Notes: generated by a model not told the origin, from the sequence alone. A stretch of DNA of 64,000 bases from Brenneria nigrifluens DSM 30175 = ATCC 13028 (GCF_005484965.1 NZ_CP034036.1:1922001-1986000); one strand, 5' to 3'; positions 34,774 through 44,195 are shown, counted from the first letter of the stretch. Numbers and translations are program-made.

Positions 34774-36099
34774 ATGACAAAGCGGTACAGCATGGTAATC
34801 GTCGGCGGCGGATCGACCTGGACGCCGGGTCTGCTGAAAGCGTTGTGTAAACGTCAGGCCACGTTTCCGCTGCGGCGGCTGGTGATGTATGACGTCGACG
34901 CCGGGCGGCAGGCGGTGATTGGAGAGTTCGCCCGGCTATTGTTTAGCGAAGAGTACCCGGAGGTGGACTTTTCCTACACTACCGATGTGGAAGAGGCGTT
35001 TCGCGAGGTGGATTTTGTTTTCTGCCAGATGCGCACCGGCGGTTATGCCATGCGCGAAAAGGACGAGAAGATCCCGCTGTCGCTGGGGGTTATCGGGCAG
35101 GAGACCTGCGGTCCCGGCGGTTTCGCCTATGGCATGCGCTCCATCGGCGACATGATTGAACTGGTGCAGAACGTCCGAGCCCGTTCGCCGGACGCGTGGA
35201 TCCTTAATTACACCAATCCGGCGGCGATCGTCGCCGATGCGCTGCGGGTGAAATTTCCCCACGATCGGCGCATCCTCAATATTTGCGACCAGCCGGTCAA
35301 TTTGCTGCGTTCTTATGCCCGGCTGCTGGGGCGCGACGCCGATGAGTTCGAACCGGTCTACTTCGGTCTTAACCATTTCGGCTGGTTTACCCATTTGTAT
35401 GACCGGCAGGGAACGGACCTGCTGCCGCAGTTGCAAGAGATTATTCTCAATCAGGGGTTTAAACCGGCGGACGCGGAGCAGCGCGATCGCTCATGGCTGG
35501 ACACCTATGCGGTGGTGGCCGACATGATGCGCGATTTTCCCGGCTATCTGCCCAACACCTATCTGCAATACTACCTCTATCCCGAGTATAAGCTGAGCAA
35601 GCTGGACCCGAACTATACCCGCGCCAACGAAGTGATGGCCGGAAGGGAGAAGCGGGTATTTGAAACCTGCCGCGCCGCGGTGCAGGCCGGCACCACCAAA
35701 GACGCCAGCGTGGTGCATAACGACGCCCACGGCGACATGATCGTCGAGGTCGCGGAGTCGATCGCCGGCAACCAGCGGCGAATTTTTGTGGTGATTGTGG
35801 AAAACAACGGCCTGATAAACAATCTGGATGACAGCGCGATGGTGGAGGTGGCCGCCACGTTGGGCATCAACGGCCCGCGGCCCTTCGGCGTCGGTCCCAT
35901 CCCGACATTCTACAAGGGGATGATTGAGCAGCAGTTCGCCTATGAGCGCCTGACGATCGAGGCCTGGTTTGAGGGCTCTTATCACAAGGCGTTGCAGGCG
36001 CTGACCCTTAACCGGCTGGTGGTGGACGCCAAAAAAGCCCGCCAGGTGCTGGATGCGCTGATTGAAGCCAACAAAGGCTATTGGCCGCAGTTGAAGTAG
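34774..36099 (+). CDS. GH4 6-phospho-alpha-glucosidase
   Basis: 441 residues, the size of GlvA/AglB enzymes. It uses NAD+ and Mn2+ to split 6-phospho-glucosides in the cytoplasm. The Rossmann start VIVGGGSTWTPGLL, YTNPAAIV and GLNHFGWF (metal/substrate His) are typical. The specificity loop reads C171-D172-Q173-P174, whereas alpha-specific enzymes as I know them have CDMP and beta-specific ones CN(V/I)P. It fits the alpha side but with Gln for Met. It follows the PTS gene by 35 bp and acts on its product. It converges on the GntR gene with 12 bp between stops. Confidence 0.88.
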   Translation: MTKRYSMVIVGGGSTWTPGLLKALCKRQATFPLRRLVMYDVDAGRQAVIGEFARLLFSEEYPEVDFSYTTDVEEAFREVDFVFCQMRTGGYAMREKDEKIPLSLGVIGQETCGPGGFAYGMRSIGDMIELVQNVRARSPDAWILNYTNPAAIVADALRVKFPHDRRILNICDQPVNLLRSYARLLGRDADEFEPVYFGLNHFGWFTHLYDRQGTDLLPQLQEIILNQGFKPADAEQRDRSWLDTYAVVADMMRDFPGYLPNTYLQYYLYPEYKLSKLDPNYTRANEVMAGREKRVFETCRAAVQAGTTKDASVVHNDAHGDMIVEVAESIAGNQRRIFVVIVENNGLINNLDDSAMVEVAATLGINGPRPFGVGPIPTFYKGMIEQQFAYERLTIEAWFEGSYHKALQALTLNRLVVDAKKARQVLDALIEANKGYWPQLK

Positions 36100-36111
36100 C
36101 CGCCGGGGAGG

Positions 36112-36861
36112 CTATAGCGCCAGCAGCGGACGCGGCGGCGCGTCGAGCGTAAAGGTATAGTGCCGCTGGTTGTAATAGACGTTCGACAGCTCAAAGGGAA
36201 CGCCGTTGGCGAAAAAGGCGATCACGCTGGCGTGCAGCACCGGTTCATCGCGCGCCAGCCCCAGCGCTTCGCGTATTTCGGTCGAGGGGAGCTCGGCGAA
36301 TATCTGTTTATGGCTGCCGACGGCGCCATAGCCTTTTGACTTGAGATAGGCATATTTCGACTGATTGAGCGCCTGGGTATTCAGGTCGGGAAACAGCGCC
36401 TGATTCATCCAGGATTGTTCATAAACAAAGGGCGTGCCGTCAATCAGCCGCAGGCGCAGCATATAGTGAACCGCGGCCTGTTCGGGCACCTGAAGCGCGC
36501 CGGCGACCTCCGGCGTCGCGGGTTGCTGGGAAAAATGCAGCAAGCGATTGACGACCTTGCGCCGGACGCTGCTGGCGACCTCGCTGGAGGTCAGGTGCTG
36601 ATCCAGCGGCAGTTGAACTTTGACGCGGGTATCCGGCCGGGCGACAAAGGTGCCGCGGCCGCGAAAACGCTCGACCAATCCCTGTCTGACCAGATAATCC
36701 ACCGCTTTGCGCGCCGTCATGCGTGAAACCTGATATTGCCGGCACATTTCCGCTTCGGTAGGCAATGGATCGCCGGGCCGCAGCGCGTTTTCCCGGATCT
36801 GGCGGCTTAGAATCTGCTCGATTTGCAGATAAAAAGGGATAAAAGAGTGTTTATCGATCAT
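36112..36861 (-). CDS. GntR/HutC-family repressor of the glucoside PTS genes
   Basis: 249 residues. Winged helix (about 8-75: PLPTEAEMCRQYQVSRMTARKAVDYLVRQG-type sequence with RGRGTFVA) followed by a UTRA effector domain (VYEQSWMNQALFPDLN, HKQIFAELPSTEIREALGL). Members such as TreR or NagR sense sugar phosphates. Its place beside PTS and GH4 genes suggests it senses the 6-phospho-glucoside. Candidate binding boxes TGT-N4-ACA lie before the PTS (33074-33083) and upstream of this gene (36995-37032). Confidence 0.87.
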   Translation of the reverse strand: MIDKHSFIPFYLQIEQILSRQIRENALRPGDPLPTEAEMCRQYQVSRMTARKAVDYLVRQGLVERFRGRGTFVARPDTRVKVQLPLDQHLTSSEVASSVRRKVVNRLLHFSQQPATPEVAGALQVPEQAAVHYMLRLRLIDGTPFVYEQSWMNQALFPDLNTQALNQSKYAYLKSKGYGAVGSHKQIFAELPSTEIREALGLARDEPVLHASVIAFFANGVPFELSNVYYNQRHYTFTLDAPPRPLLAL

Positions 36862-37372
36862 CGAATACGTCTCTCCCAGCTGCCCAGTCTGAATAGTATA
36901 GGCGGGCAGTTATCTAAACAAGGACCGCGTCCCGTTGATTAATATTAACGCGGTGGCGGCGTTATAATAAACAGGCGTCCGGCGAATATATTATTGTCCA
37001 TACATTATTTATGCTTTTTATATGTCCATACAAAAAATGTTGTTAAATGACGTGGCATAACAATTATCCGTTCACGCATTATATTTTCGCGATGTTTATG
37101 TGATTAATAATGCTATTTAAGTTGGTATCAAGATAAATAAATGTTAATAAAAAATAGCGAATATTAATTTTAAAAAATAGTCACGCCAATAACCCTGCTA
37201 ATAGTGATTCTATTCGGCAGTTAAAATAGTAAAAAAACGTGTTTTTACATTAAAAAAAAACAGATAATTAGCCCGAAAACTATCAGCCAATATAACTAAT
37301 TAGATAAAAATCATGGCTGCGTCCCCGATTTATTTTTGAGCAATTTTTTTATTTTTAAGTGGAGCGTTCGCT
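36862..37372. other. 511-bp AT-rich intergenic region with repeated TGTCCATACA boxes
   Basis: Between the GntR gene and the flavoenzyme gene. TGTCCATACA occurs twice in direct orientation, at 36995-37004 and 37023-37032. TTGATTAATATTAA (36935-36948) differs by one base from the FNR consensus TTGAT-N4-ATCAA. From about 36985 the composition turns very AT-rich, with long A and T runs at 37140-37270. No coding sequence is supported. The region probably holds promoters for both flanking genes; FNR and GntR control are inferences. Confidence 0.5.
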
Positions 37373-40249
37373 ATGAAGAATACGACGAATAGTAACCGGG
37401 ACTTATTAAATTCTTTTACCCTGCCAAACGGCATCGCGCTGAAAAATAGGGTGGTTATGGCGCCGATGACCACCTGTAGCGGCTTTTATGACGGCAGCGT
37501 GACCAAAGAGCTGGTGGAATATTATCAGGCCCGCGCGGGAAGCATCGGCACGGTTATTGTGGAGTGCTGCTTTGTGGATGACCGTGGGCTGGCTTTCCCC
37601 GGGGCGATAGGAATAGACCACGACGATAAAATCGCCGGGCTGGCGAAGATTGCGACGGCGATTAAAGAAAAAGGGTCGAAGGCGATACTGCAAATTTATC
37701 ACGGCGGGCGCATGGTGGAGCCGCGCTTTATCGGCGGCGCCGCGCCGGTGGCCCCCAGCGCCGTGGCCGCGCCGCGCGCCGGCGCGGCGGTTCCCGAGGC
37801 GTTGAGCGGGGATGAGGTCGAGGCGATGGTCGCCAAGTTCGGCGATGCGGTATACCGCGCCATTCAGGCCGGCTATGACGGCGTGGAAATTCACGGCGCC
37901 AATACCTACCTTATCCAGCAGTTCTATTCTCCCAATTCCAATCACCGCACCGATAAATGGGGCGGCAGCCGGGATAATCGCGCGGCGTTTCCGCTGGCCG
38001 TGCTGGATATCACCCATGATAGAGTTAATAAATATGCGGACGGCGCGTTTATTATCGGTTATCGCTTCTCGCCGGAAGAAATAGAAGAGCCCGGCATTCG
38101 TTTTGACGATTCGCTCTATCTGCTGGAGAAACTGGCGGAAAAAGGTTTGCACTACGTGCACTTCTCCATGGGGAATATTTTGCGTCCGTCCATCGTCGAA
38201 ACCGGCGACCCTACGCCGTTGATTAAAAAATATCTCGCCCGACGCTCGCCCCGGCTGGCCGCTATTCCGGTAATCGGCGTCGGCGAAGTGGTTAATAAAG
38301 CGGATGCCGAAACGGCGCTGGAATGCGGCTATGACCTGGTCGCCGTGGGCCGCGGCTGTATCGCTTATCCTGACTGGATTGAACAGATTGCCGCCCGGGA
38401 AAAAATCGATCTTTATATCCCCAGCGACCAGCGCGAAGCATTAACCATCCCCGAACCGCTGTGGCGTTTTTCGCTGGTGGAAGCGATGATCCGCGACGTC
38501 AATTTAGTCGGCAAGAAATTCAACGCCGGGACTTATCAGGAAAAAGTCCGGGATGAAAACGGCGAACTGACGGTTAATATCAGCTTTGAAGCCGAGCGGA
38601 TAAAAAATATCGCGCTGGAAGACGACGCCGATATCGACGATTCGCTGATGATAAGTTTTGAAATCATTCGCGAGCGGATTCTGGACACCAACAGCCCGCA
38701 CGTTGATGCGGTAACCGGCGCGACCACGCAGAGCGAAGCGATTAAAAAAGCCGTCACCAAGGCGATGGTAAAATCCTGCAAGGATGCGATTATCGCCGAA
38801 GGCGGCGACCCGGATGCGAGCCTGGCGGCCGATGTGGTGGTGATCGGCAGCGGCGGCGCCGGACTGGCGGCGGCGATTCAGGCCAGCGAAGAGGGCGCGC
38901 GCGTCATTATTGTCGAAAAAATGCCGGTTATCGGCGGCAATACCATTAAGGCCTCCGCCGGGATGAACGCCGCCGGAACGGTATTCCAGAAAATCAAAGG
39001 GATTGAGGACAGTCAGACCCTTTTCTATAACGAAACCCTGAAAAGCGGCAAACATAAAAATAACCCCGACCTGGTGAAATATTTCGTCGAGCATGCGCCG
39101 CGCGCCGTTGACTGGCTTGCCGAACACGATATTGAACTGAGCGACATTACCACCACCGGCGGCATGAGCGTCGACAGAACGCACCGGCCGGCCAACGGCG
39201 CGGCCGTCGGCGGCTATTTAATCAGCGGGCTGATTAAAAACCTCAACAAGCACAATATCGACGTCCTGCTGGATACCTCGGTAACGAAAATCATCCGTGA
39301 GCAGGGTAAGGTCGCCGGCGTCAGAATCGTCAATGACGAGCATGAGGAGAAAGTCATTGCCGCTAAAGCCGTTATCGTGGCGACGGGGGGATTCAGCGCC
39401 AATGAGCAGATGGTGGTCAAATATCGTCCCGACCTGAACGGCTACGTCACCACCAATCATAAGGGCGCCACCGGCGGCGGAATTCGCCTGCTGGAAAATA
39501 TCGGCGCGGCCACGGTCGATATGGGAGAAATCCAGACCCACCCGACGGTGGAGCAAACCACCTCTTATCTGATCTCCGAATCGATCCGCGGCGGCGGCGC
39601 CATTCTGGTTTCCCAGCGCGGGGAGAGATTCTTCAACGAGCTGGATACCCGCGACAACGTTTCGGCGGCGATCGTTAATCTGCCGGAGAAATACGCCTAT
39701 ATCCTGTTCGATCAGCAGGTGAGAAACAGAAATATGGCGGTGGAGGAGTATGTGGCGCAGGGCCTGGCGGTAAGCGGCGATAGCGTCGGCGAGCTGGCGC
39801 GACAGATCGGCGTCGACGCCCATACGCTGCAACAGACGCTTGAGCGCTACAACAGCTTCGTCGGCCAGAAACGCGACGATGATTTTGGCCGGGTGACGGG
39901 AATGCGCGATCCGCTGAACCAGGCGCCTTACTACGCCATTAAAGTCGCGCCGGGCGTGCACCACACCATGGGCGGCGTGGCGATCGATGACGGCGCCGCA
40001 GTGCTGGATAGCCATCATAACGTCATTCCCGGCGCCTACGCCGCCGGGGAAGTGGTCGGCGGTATTCACGGCGCCAACCGTATTGGCGGCAATGCGGTGG
40101 CGGATATCATTATTTTCGGTATCCAGGCCGGCAAACGTGCGGCGGCCTACGCCAGGCCGCCGGATAATGCGCGGGCAACCGATGCCGGGGATAGCGCCGC
40201 AAAAGCGTCCGGCGCGGCGGAGAAACGGCCGGTGCTGATTGAGGACTGA
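37373..40249 (+). CDS. Three-domain flavoenzyme: OYE-like + FMN_bind + fumarate reductase; probable soluble NADH:fumarate/enoate reductase
   Basis: 958 residues. Residues 1-345 form an Old Yellow Enzyme-type barrel with the HGAN pair His174/Asn177. Residues about 375-465 form an FMN_bind domain with the flavinylation motif DAVTGATT; Thr451 is the expected acceptor. From about 485 an FAD fumarate-reductase domain begins with GSGGAG (492-497) and ends with GEVVGGIHGANRIGGNA, as in Shewanella flavocytochrome c3. No heme site or signal peptide is present, so it is cytosolic. A Klebsiella NADH:fumarate reductase with this layout has been described. Electrons would pass from NAD(P)H via FMNs to FAD. 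Fumarate or another enoate as acceptor is not settled. A flavin transferase follows 104 bp on. Confidence 0.88.
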   Translation: MKNTTNSNRDLLNSFTLPNGIALKNRVVMAPMTTCSGFYDGSVTKELVEYYQARAGSIGTVIVECCFVDDRGLAFPGAIGIDHDDKIAGLAKIATAIKEKGSKAILQIYHGGRMVEPRFIGGAAPVAPSAVAAPRAGAAVPEALSGDEVEAMVAKFGDAVYRAIQAGYDGVEIHGANTYLIQQFYSPNSNHRTDKWGGSRDNRAAFPLAVLDITHDRVNKYADGAFIIGYRFSPEEIEEPGIRFDDSLYLLEKLAEKGLHYVHFSMGNILRPSIVETGDPTPLIKKYLARRSPRLAAIPVIGVGEVVNKADAETALECGYDLVAVGRGCIAYPDWIEQIAAREKIDLYIPSDQREALTIPEPLWRFSLVEAMIRDVNLVGKKFNAGTYQEKVRDENGELTVNISFEAERIKNIALEDDADIDDSLMISFEIIRERILDTNSPHVDAVTGATTQSEAIKKAVTKAMVKSCKDAIIAEGGDPDASLAADVVVIGSGGAGLAAAIQASEEGARVIIVEKMPVIGGNTIKASAGMNAAGTVFQKIKGIEDSQTLFYNETLKSGKHKNNPDLVKYFVEHAPRAVDWLAEHDIELSDITTTGGMSVDRTHRPANGAAVGGYLISGLIKNLNKHNIDVLLDTSVTKIIREQGKVAGVRIVNDEHEEKVIAAKAVIVATGGFSANEQMVVKYRPDLNGYVTTNHKGATGGGIRLLENIGAATVDMGEIQTHPTVEQTTSYLISESIRGGGAILVSQRGERFFNELDTRDNVSAAIVNLPEKYAYILFDQQVRNRNMAVEEYVAQGLAVSGDSVGELARQIGVDAHTLQQTLERYNSFVGQKRDDDFGRVTGMRDPLNQAPYYAIKVAPGVHHTMGGVAIDDGAAVLDSHHNVIPGAYAAGEVVGGIHGANRIGGNAVADIIIFGIQAGKRAAAYARPPDNARATDAGDSAAKASGAAEKRPVLIED

Positions 40250-40353
40250 TTACGGGAGAGCGCGTCCGCCAGGGCGCCTCTCCGTTCGGACCTCTTCTGC
40301 GGGCGTTGCGCCCGCAGCGCCTGAAATAACATCGGCTATCTGACTTCCGCATA

Positions 40354-41337
40354 ATGACATCGGTAAATAATATCTATTCCTACTCCGCCCGGCTGATGGG
40401 CAGCACCATTTCGTTAAAACTGTTTGTTGATGACGAAACGGCGGTCAGACGGGTCTTCCGGCGCATCAAACGGCTGGAAGACTTGTTGACCGTTAATCGC
40501 GCGCACTCGGAAGTGATGAGCATCAATCACGCGGCGGGTAAAGGCTACGTTGCGGTCAGTCCCGTGGTATTCCAACTGATTAAGCGCGCCAGAGAAATCA
40601 GCCTGATTAAAGACGGCTGTTTTAATTTCGCCATCGGCCCGGTGGTGAAACTGTGGAAAATCGGCTTTGACGGCCGCTCGGTTCCCGCCGCGGCGACAAT
40701 AGAAAAGGCGCTGGCGCTGACCGATCCGGCAAGCGTTTTGCTCGATGAGGAGCAGAGCGCCGTTTTACTGCCCACCGCGGGGATGGAAATCGATTTAGGC
40801 GCCATCGCCAAGGGATATATCGCCGATCTGGTGAGAGATTTGCTCTGGCAGCACGGCATTTATCATGCGCTTATCAATCTGGGCGGCAACGTGCTGGCGC
40901 TGGGCGGCTCCTTGACGGATGGGCAAGGGCGGTGGGGCGTGGGGCTGCAAAAACCGTTCGCCGAGCGCGATGATCTGCTTGGCGTTATCCGCGTGAACGG
41001 CAAATCCGTGGTGACGTCCGGCGTCTATGAGCGATTTTTCACCGTTGACGAGCGGATATATCACCATATCCTGGATCCGCGCAGCGGCTATCCGCTGGAT
41101 AACGAACTGCATAGCGTCACGGTTATTTCGGACGACTCCATCGACGGCGATAGCTATACCACGCTGCTGTACGGCATGGGCGTCGCGGCCGGAATTGACT
41201 ATTTACGCCCCAGAGCGGATATAGAGGCCATCTTTGTCACCAAAGATAAACGGATCATTCTTTCTTCGCGGCGGCACTACGATTTCGAACGGCTGGACGA
41301 CGGCTACGAATTAATTTGCGCCGACGGCGAGGGGTGA
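40354..41337 (+). CDS. ApbE-family FAD:protein FMN transferase, cytosolic
   Basis: 327 residues. It has no signal peptide or lipobox, unlike periplasmic ApbE. SARLMGSTISLKLF, GMEIDLGAIAKGYIAD (FAD and Mg site), HALINLGGNVLALGG and TSGVYERFFTVDERIYHHILDPRSGYP (about 220-250) are family hallmarks. It should attach FMN through a phosphoester bond to Thr451 of the preceding flavoenzyme. The missing signal peptide matches that cytosolic target. No strong ribosome site precedes the ATG, which could reflect coupling to a low enzyme need. Confidence 0.92.
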   Translation: MTSVNNIYSYSARLMGSTISLKLFVDDETAVRRVFRRIKRLEDLLTVNRAHSEVMSINHAAGKGYVAVSPVVFQLIKRAREISLIKDGCFNFAIGPVVKLWKIGFDGRSVPAAATIEKALALTDPASVLLDEEQSAVLLPTAGMEIDLGAIAKGYIADLVRDLLWQHGIYHALINLGGNVLALGGSLTDGQGRWGVGLQKPFAERDDLLGVIRVNGKSVVTSGVYERFFTVDERIYHHILDPRSGYPLDNELHSVTVISDDSIDGDSYTTLLYGMGVAAGIDYLRPRADIEAIFVTKDKRIILSSRRHYDFERLDDGYELICADGEG

Positions 41338-41366
41338 GCTCCTGCCTGCGCAGGAATAGCAGAGGC

Positions 41367-41398
41367 GGCAAACCCCGCATGGAAGCGCGGGGTTTGCC
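41367..41398. terminator. Terminator hairpin between apbE-like gene and fabI
   Basis: GGCAAACCCCGC (41367-41378) and GCGGGGTTTGCC (41387-41398) pair over twelve bases. GGGGTTTGCCG then repeats once more just downstream. The genes converge here, so both could use it. Confidence 0.7.
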
Positions 41399-41421
41399 GG
41401 CGGGGTTTGCCGCCGGGGAGA

Positions 41422-42213
41422 TTAATTATCCAGTTCCAGCTCGTTCATCGCGGCGATGTTAAAGCCGCCGTCCACGTGCAGCACTTCGCCGGAGATGCCG
41501 GCCGCCAGATCGGAGCACAGGAACGCCGCGGAATTGCCGACGTCTTCGATGGTGACGACGCGGCGGATTGGCGTAACCGCTTCACAGTGCGACAGCATTT
41601 TCTTGAAGTTCTTGATGCCTGATGCGGCCAGCGTACGGATTGGGCCGGCGGAAATGGCGTTAACGCGCACGCCCTGCGCGCCCATGGCGTTCGCCATGTA
41701 GCGTACGTTCGCTTCCAGCGACGCTTTCGCCAGACCCATAACGTTATAGTTGGGAATGGCGCGCTCTGCGCCCAGATAGGATAGGGTCACCAGAGCGGAA
41801 TTCGGGTTCAGCATCTTGCGGCAGGCCTTCGCCATCGCCACAAAGCTGTATGAGCTGATATCGTGCGCCACGCCGAAGCCCTCGCGGGTTACCGCATCGA
41901 CATAATCGCCGTCAAGCTGTTCGGCCGGCGCGTAAGCGATGGAGTGCACGAAACCGTCAAAGTTCGGCCAGACTTTGGCCAGTTCGACAAACAGCGCTTC
42001 AATACTGGCGTCTTCCGCGACGTCGCACGGCAGCACAATGCTGGAACCCAGTTCGCCGGCAAAGCCTTCAACGCGCGATTTTAGCTTATCGTTCTGATAC
42101 GTGAACGCCAGTTCGGCACCCTCGCGGTGCATGGCCTGTGCGATACCGAATGCAATGGAGCGGTTACTGGCGACGCCAGTGACCAGAATGCGCTTACCGG
42201 TAAGAAAACCCAT
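41422..42213 (-). CDS. fabI: Enoyl-[acyl-carrier-protein] reductase (NADH)
   Basis: 263 residues (E. coli 262). It reduces the enoyl-ACP double bond in the last step of each fatty-acid elongation round. MGFLTGKRILVTGVASNRSIAFGIA is the nucleotide-binding start (glycine-rich loop). YNVMGLAKASLEANVRY carries the catalytic Tyr-(X)6-Lys. The start at 42213 has AAGGA eight bases upstream; the frame runs back to 42249 without support. The protein ends MNELELDN. Target of triclosan-class inhibitors in related bacteria. Confidence 0.97.
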   Translation of the reverse strand: MGFLTGKRILVTGVASNRSIAFGIAQAMHREGAELAFTYQNDKLKSRVEGFAGELGSSIVLPCDVAEDASIEALFVELAKVWPNFDGFVHSIAYAPAEQLDGDYVDAVTREGFGVAHDISSYSFVAMAKACRKMLNPNSALVTLSYLGAERAIPNYNVMGLAKASLEANVRYMANAMGAQGVRVNAISAGPIRTLAASGIKNFKKMLSHCEAVTPIRRVVTIEDVGNSAAFLCSDLAAGISGEVLHVDGGFNIAAMNELELDN

Positions 42214-42372
42214 AGCAGTAATCCTTGTAATCGTTGTTGCTGCGACCATCGGTCATAAAATGAGCTGTTAATGATGATCGAGATGAATAAAACCGGGCGA
42301 TTCTAGCACGCCCGGAGCCGATAGGGGTACTCCGAGCAGTCGTTACCCGTCATATTTGGAGCGGCGCGATAC

Positions 42373-43188
42373 TCACAGCTGCGCACCGTCGCGCCGCCAG
42401 GCATCGGCGCTCAGCGCCTCGCCAAAATGGCTGGCAATCAGACGTTTGGTCAGTTCATGCAGCGGAGAAGCCAGCACGTCGGCGGTGCTGCCGCGCTCCA
42501 CCACTTCTCCCGCCTGCATCACCAGGATCTGATCGCTGACGTGCTTCATCATCCCCAGATGCTGAGTGACGTAAATATAAGAGATACCGTGCTTTTCCTG
42601 GAGTTCCAGCATCAGATTGATAATCTGTGACCGCATAGACATATCCAGCGCCGCCAGCGCCTCATCCGCCACGATGACTTTCGGTTGCAGGATCAGCGCG
42701 CGCGCCAGCCCGATGCGCTGTTTCTGGCCGGGAGCCAGCGCGTGAGGATAATAGTAGGCGTGGTCCGGACGCAGCCCCACCTGTTGCAGCGTCAGGTTGA
42801 TGGCCTTTTCGCGCTCCGCGGCGCTGAGATCGGTATTCAGCCGCAGCGGCACGTCCAGCAGTTGGCCGACGCGCTGACGAGGATTCAGCGCATTGCCCGC
42901 ATCCTGAAAAATCATGCGGATACGCTGGCTGCGGTAGCGATAATCGCCGTAATGCAATAGATGATCGTCGATCAATAGCTCGCCGGAGGTCGGGGCGATC
43001 ATACCCGCCAACATCTTGGCCAGCGTGGATTTCCCCGAACCGTTTTCGCCGATGATCGCCAGGGTCTGGCCTTCGCGCAAGGTAAAACTGACCGACTTCA
43101 CCGCCTCGACGTGCTGGCGGCGAAACAGACCGCTGCGATAGCGGAAGGTTTTAGTCAGGTTGCGGGCTTCAAGCAGGGTTTCAACCAT
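42373..43188 (-). CDS. sapF: Sap ABC transporter ATP-binding protein SapF
   Basis: 271 residues. Walker A GENGSGKST, Walker B VIVADEALAALD and VTQHLGMMKHVSD are visible; the signature region reads LAPGQKQRIGLARAL in place of LSGGQ, as in E. coli SapF. The start at 43188 shares one base with the sapD stop (TGATG), with GGAGG seven bases upstream. It is one of the two ATPases of the SapABCDF inner-membrane complex, implicated in antimicrobial-peptide resistance, putrescine export and potassium uptake via Trk. Confidence 0.96.
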   Translation of the reverse strand: MVETLLEARNLTKTFRYRSGLFRRQHVEAVKSVSFTLREGQTLAIIGENGSGKSTLAKMLAGMIAPTSGELLIDDHLLHYGDYRYRSQRIRMIFQDAGNALNPRQRVGQLLDVPLRLNTDLSAAEREKAINLTLQQVGLRPDHAYYYPHALAPGQKQRIGLARALILQPKVIVADEALAALDMSMRSQIINLMLELQEKHGISYIYVTQHLGMMKHVSDQILVMQAGEVVERGSTADVLASPLHELTKRLIASHFGEALSADAWRRDGAQL

Positions 43189-44180
43189 CAGGATTCCTCC
43201 ATATTGAGCGGGAAGTGGCAGGCATACCAATGGTTCTTCACCGGCAGTAGCAGGGGCGTCTGCATACACTGTTTTTGCGAGTAGGGGCAGCGCGGGCCGA
43301 GACGGCAGCCGACGGGTAAATGTTCCAGCGAGGGGATCGCCCCCGGCAGGGTATTCAGCCGGCTTTTGTGCGGCAGCGAGCGGCCGAAGTCCGGCATCGC
43401 GCGGATTAACGCCTGGGTGTAGGGGTGGTGCGGCGCGCTGATCAGGTCTTCGCTGGTGGCGCTTTCCACCGTCTGGCCGCAGTAGAGCACGTTAATCCGA
43501 TCGGCCCATTTGCTCATGGTTTGCAGGTCGTGGCTGATCAATAGAATGGTGGTGTTATTGTTCTGGTTGAGCCGCGACAATAAACGAAAAATCTGCGCCT
43601 GGGTGGTGGACTCCATGGCGTTGGTGGGCTCATCGGCGATAAGCAGACGCGGCTGGTTCGCCAGCGCGATGGCGATCATCACTTTCTGGCATTCGCCGTC
43701 GGTCAGCTCATAGGGATAGCTGCCCATGATATCTTTATGATCTTTGATGCCGACGCGGTGCAGCAGCTCGATCGCCCGGCGTTTGCGCCAGTGGAATCGC
43801 TGCCACCAGCGGCCTTTATAGGTCCAGCCGGGGATGGTCTGGATCAATTGCCGCCCGATGCTTTCGGAAGGATCCAGACAGGACTGCGGCTCCTGAAAAA
43901 TCATCGATACGTTATGGCCCACCAGCTTGCGGCGCTCGCGCGGCGACAGTTGCAGCAGGTCGATATCATCAAAGCGGAAGCGATCGGCGGTCACCCGCCA
44001 GTTATCTTTGGTAATCCCGCAGATGGCTTTGGCGATCAGGCTTTTGCCCGATCCGGATTCGCCCACCAGACCGCGGATTTCCCCTTCGGTCAGCGTCATG
44101 CTGACCCGGTCGACCGCTTTTACCGCGCCCTCGGAGGTGAGAAACTCGATGGTCAGATTGCGAATATCAAGCAAGGGCAT
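43188..44180 (-). CDS. sapD: Sap ABC transporter ATP-binding protein SapD
   Basis: 330 residues, same as E. coli. Walker A GESGSGKS, QEPQSCLDPSESIG, LLIADEPTNAMES and the C-terminal oligopeptide/dipeptide ABC extension LEHLPVGCRLGPRCPYSQKQC are present. The signature reads LTDGECQKVMIAIAL, the modified form seen in SapD. By E. coli knowledge it also stimulates Trk potassium uptake. Fifteen bases separate it from sapC. Confidence 0.96.
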   Translation of the reverse strand: MPLLDIRNLTIEFLTSEGAVKAVDRVSMTLTEGEIRGLVGESGSGKSLIAKAICGITKDNWRVTADRFRFDDIDLLQLSPRERRKLVGHNVSMIFQEPQSCLDPSESIGRQLIQTIPGWTYKGRWWQRFHWRKRRAIELLHRVGIKDHKDIMGSYPYELTDGECQKVMIAIALANQPRLLIADEPTNAMESTTQAQIFRLLSRLNQNNNTTILLISHDLQTMSKWADRINVLYCGQTVESATSEDLISAPHHPYTQALIRAMPDFGRSLPHKSRLNTLPGAIPSLEHLPVGCRLGPRCPYSQKQCMQTPLLLPVKNHWYACHFPLNMEES

Positions 44181-44195
44181 AGGTCGTCTCCGCCA

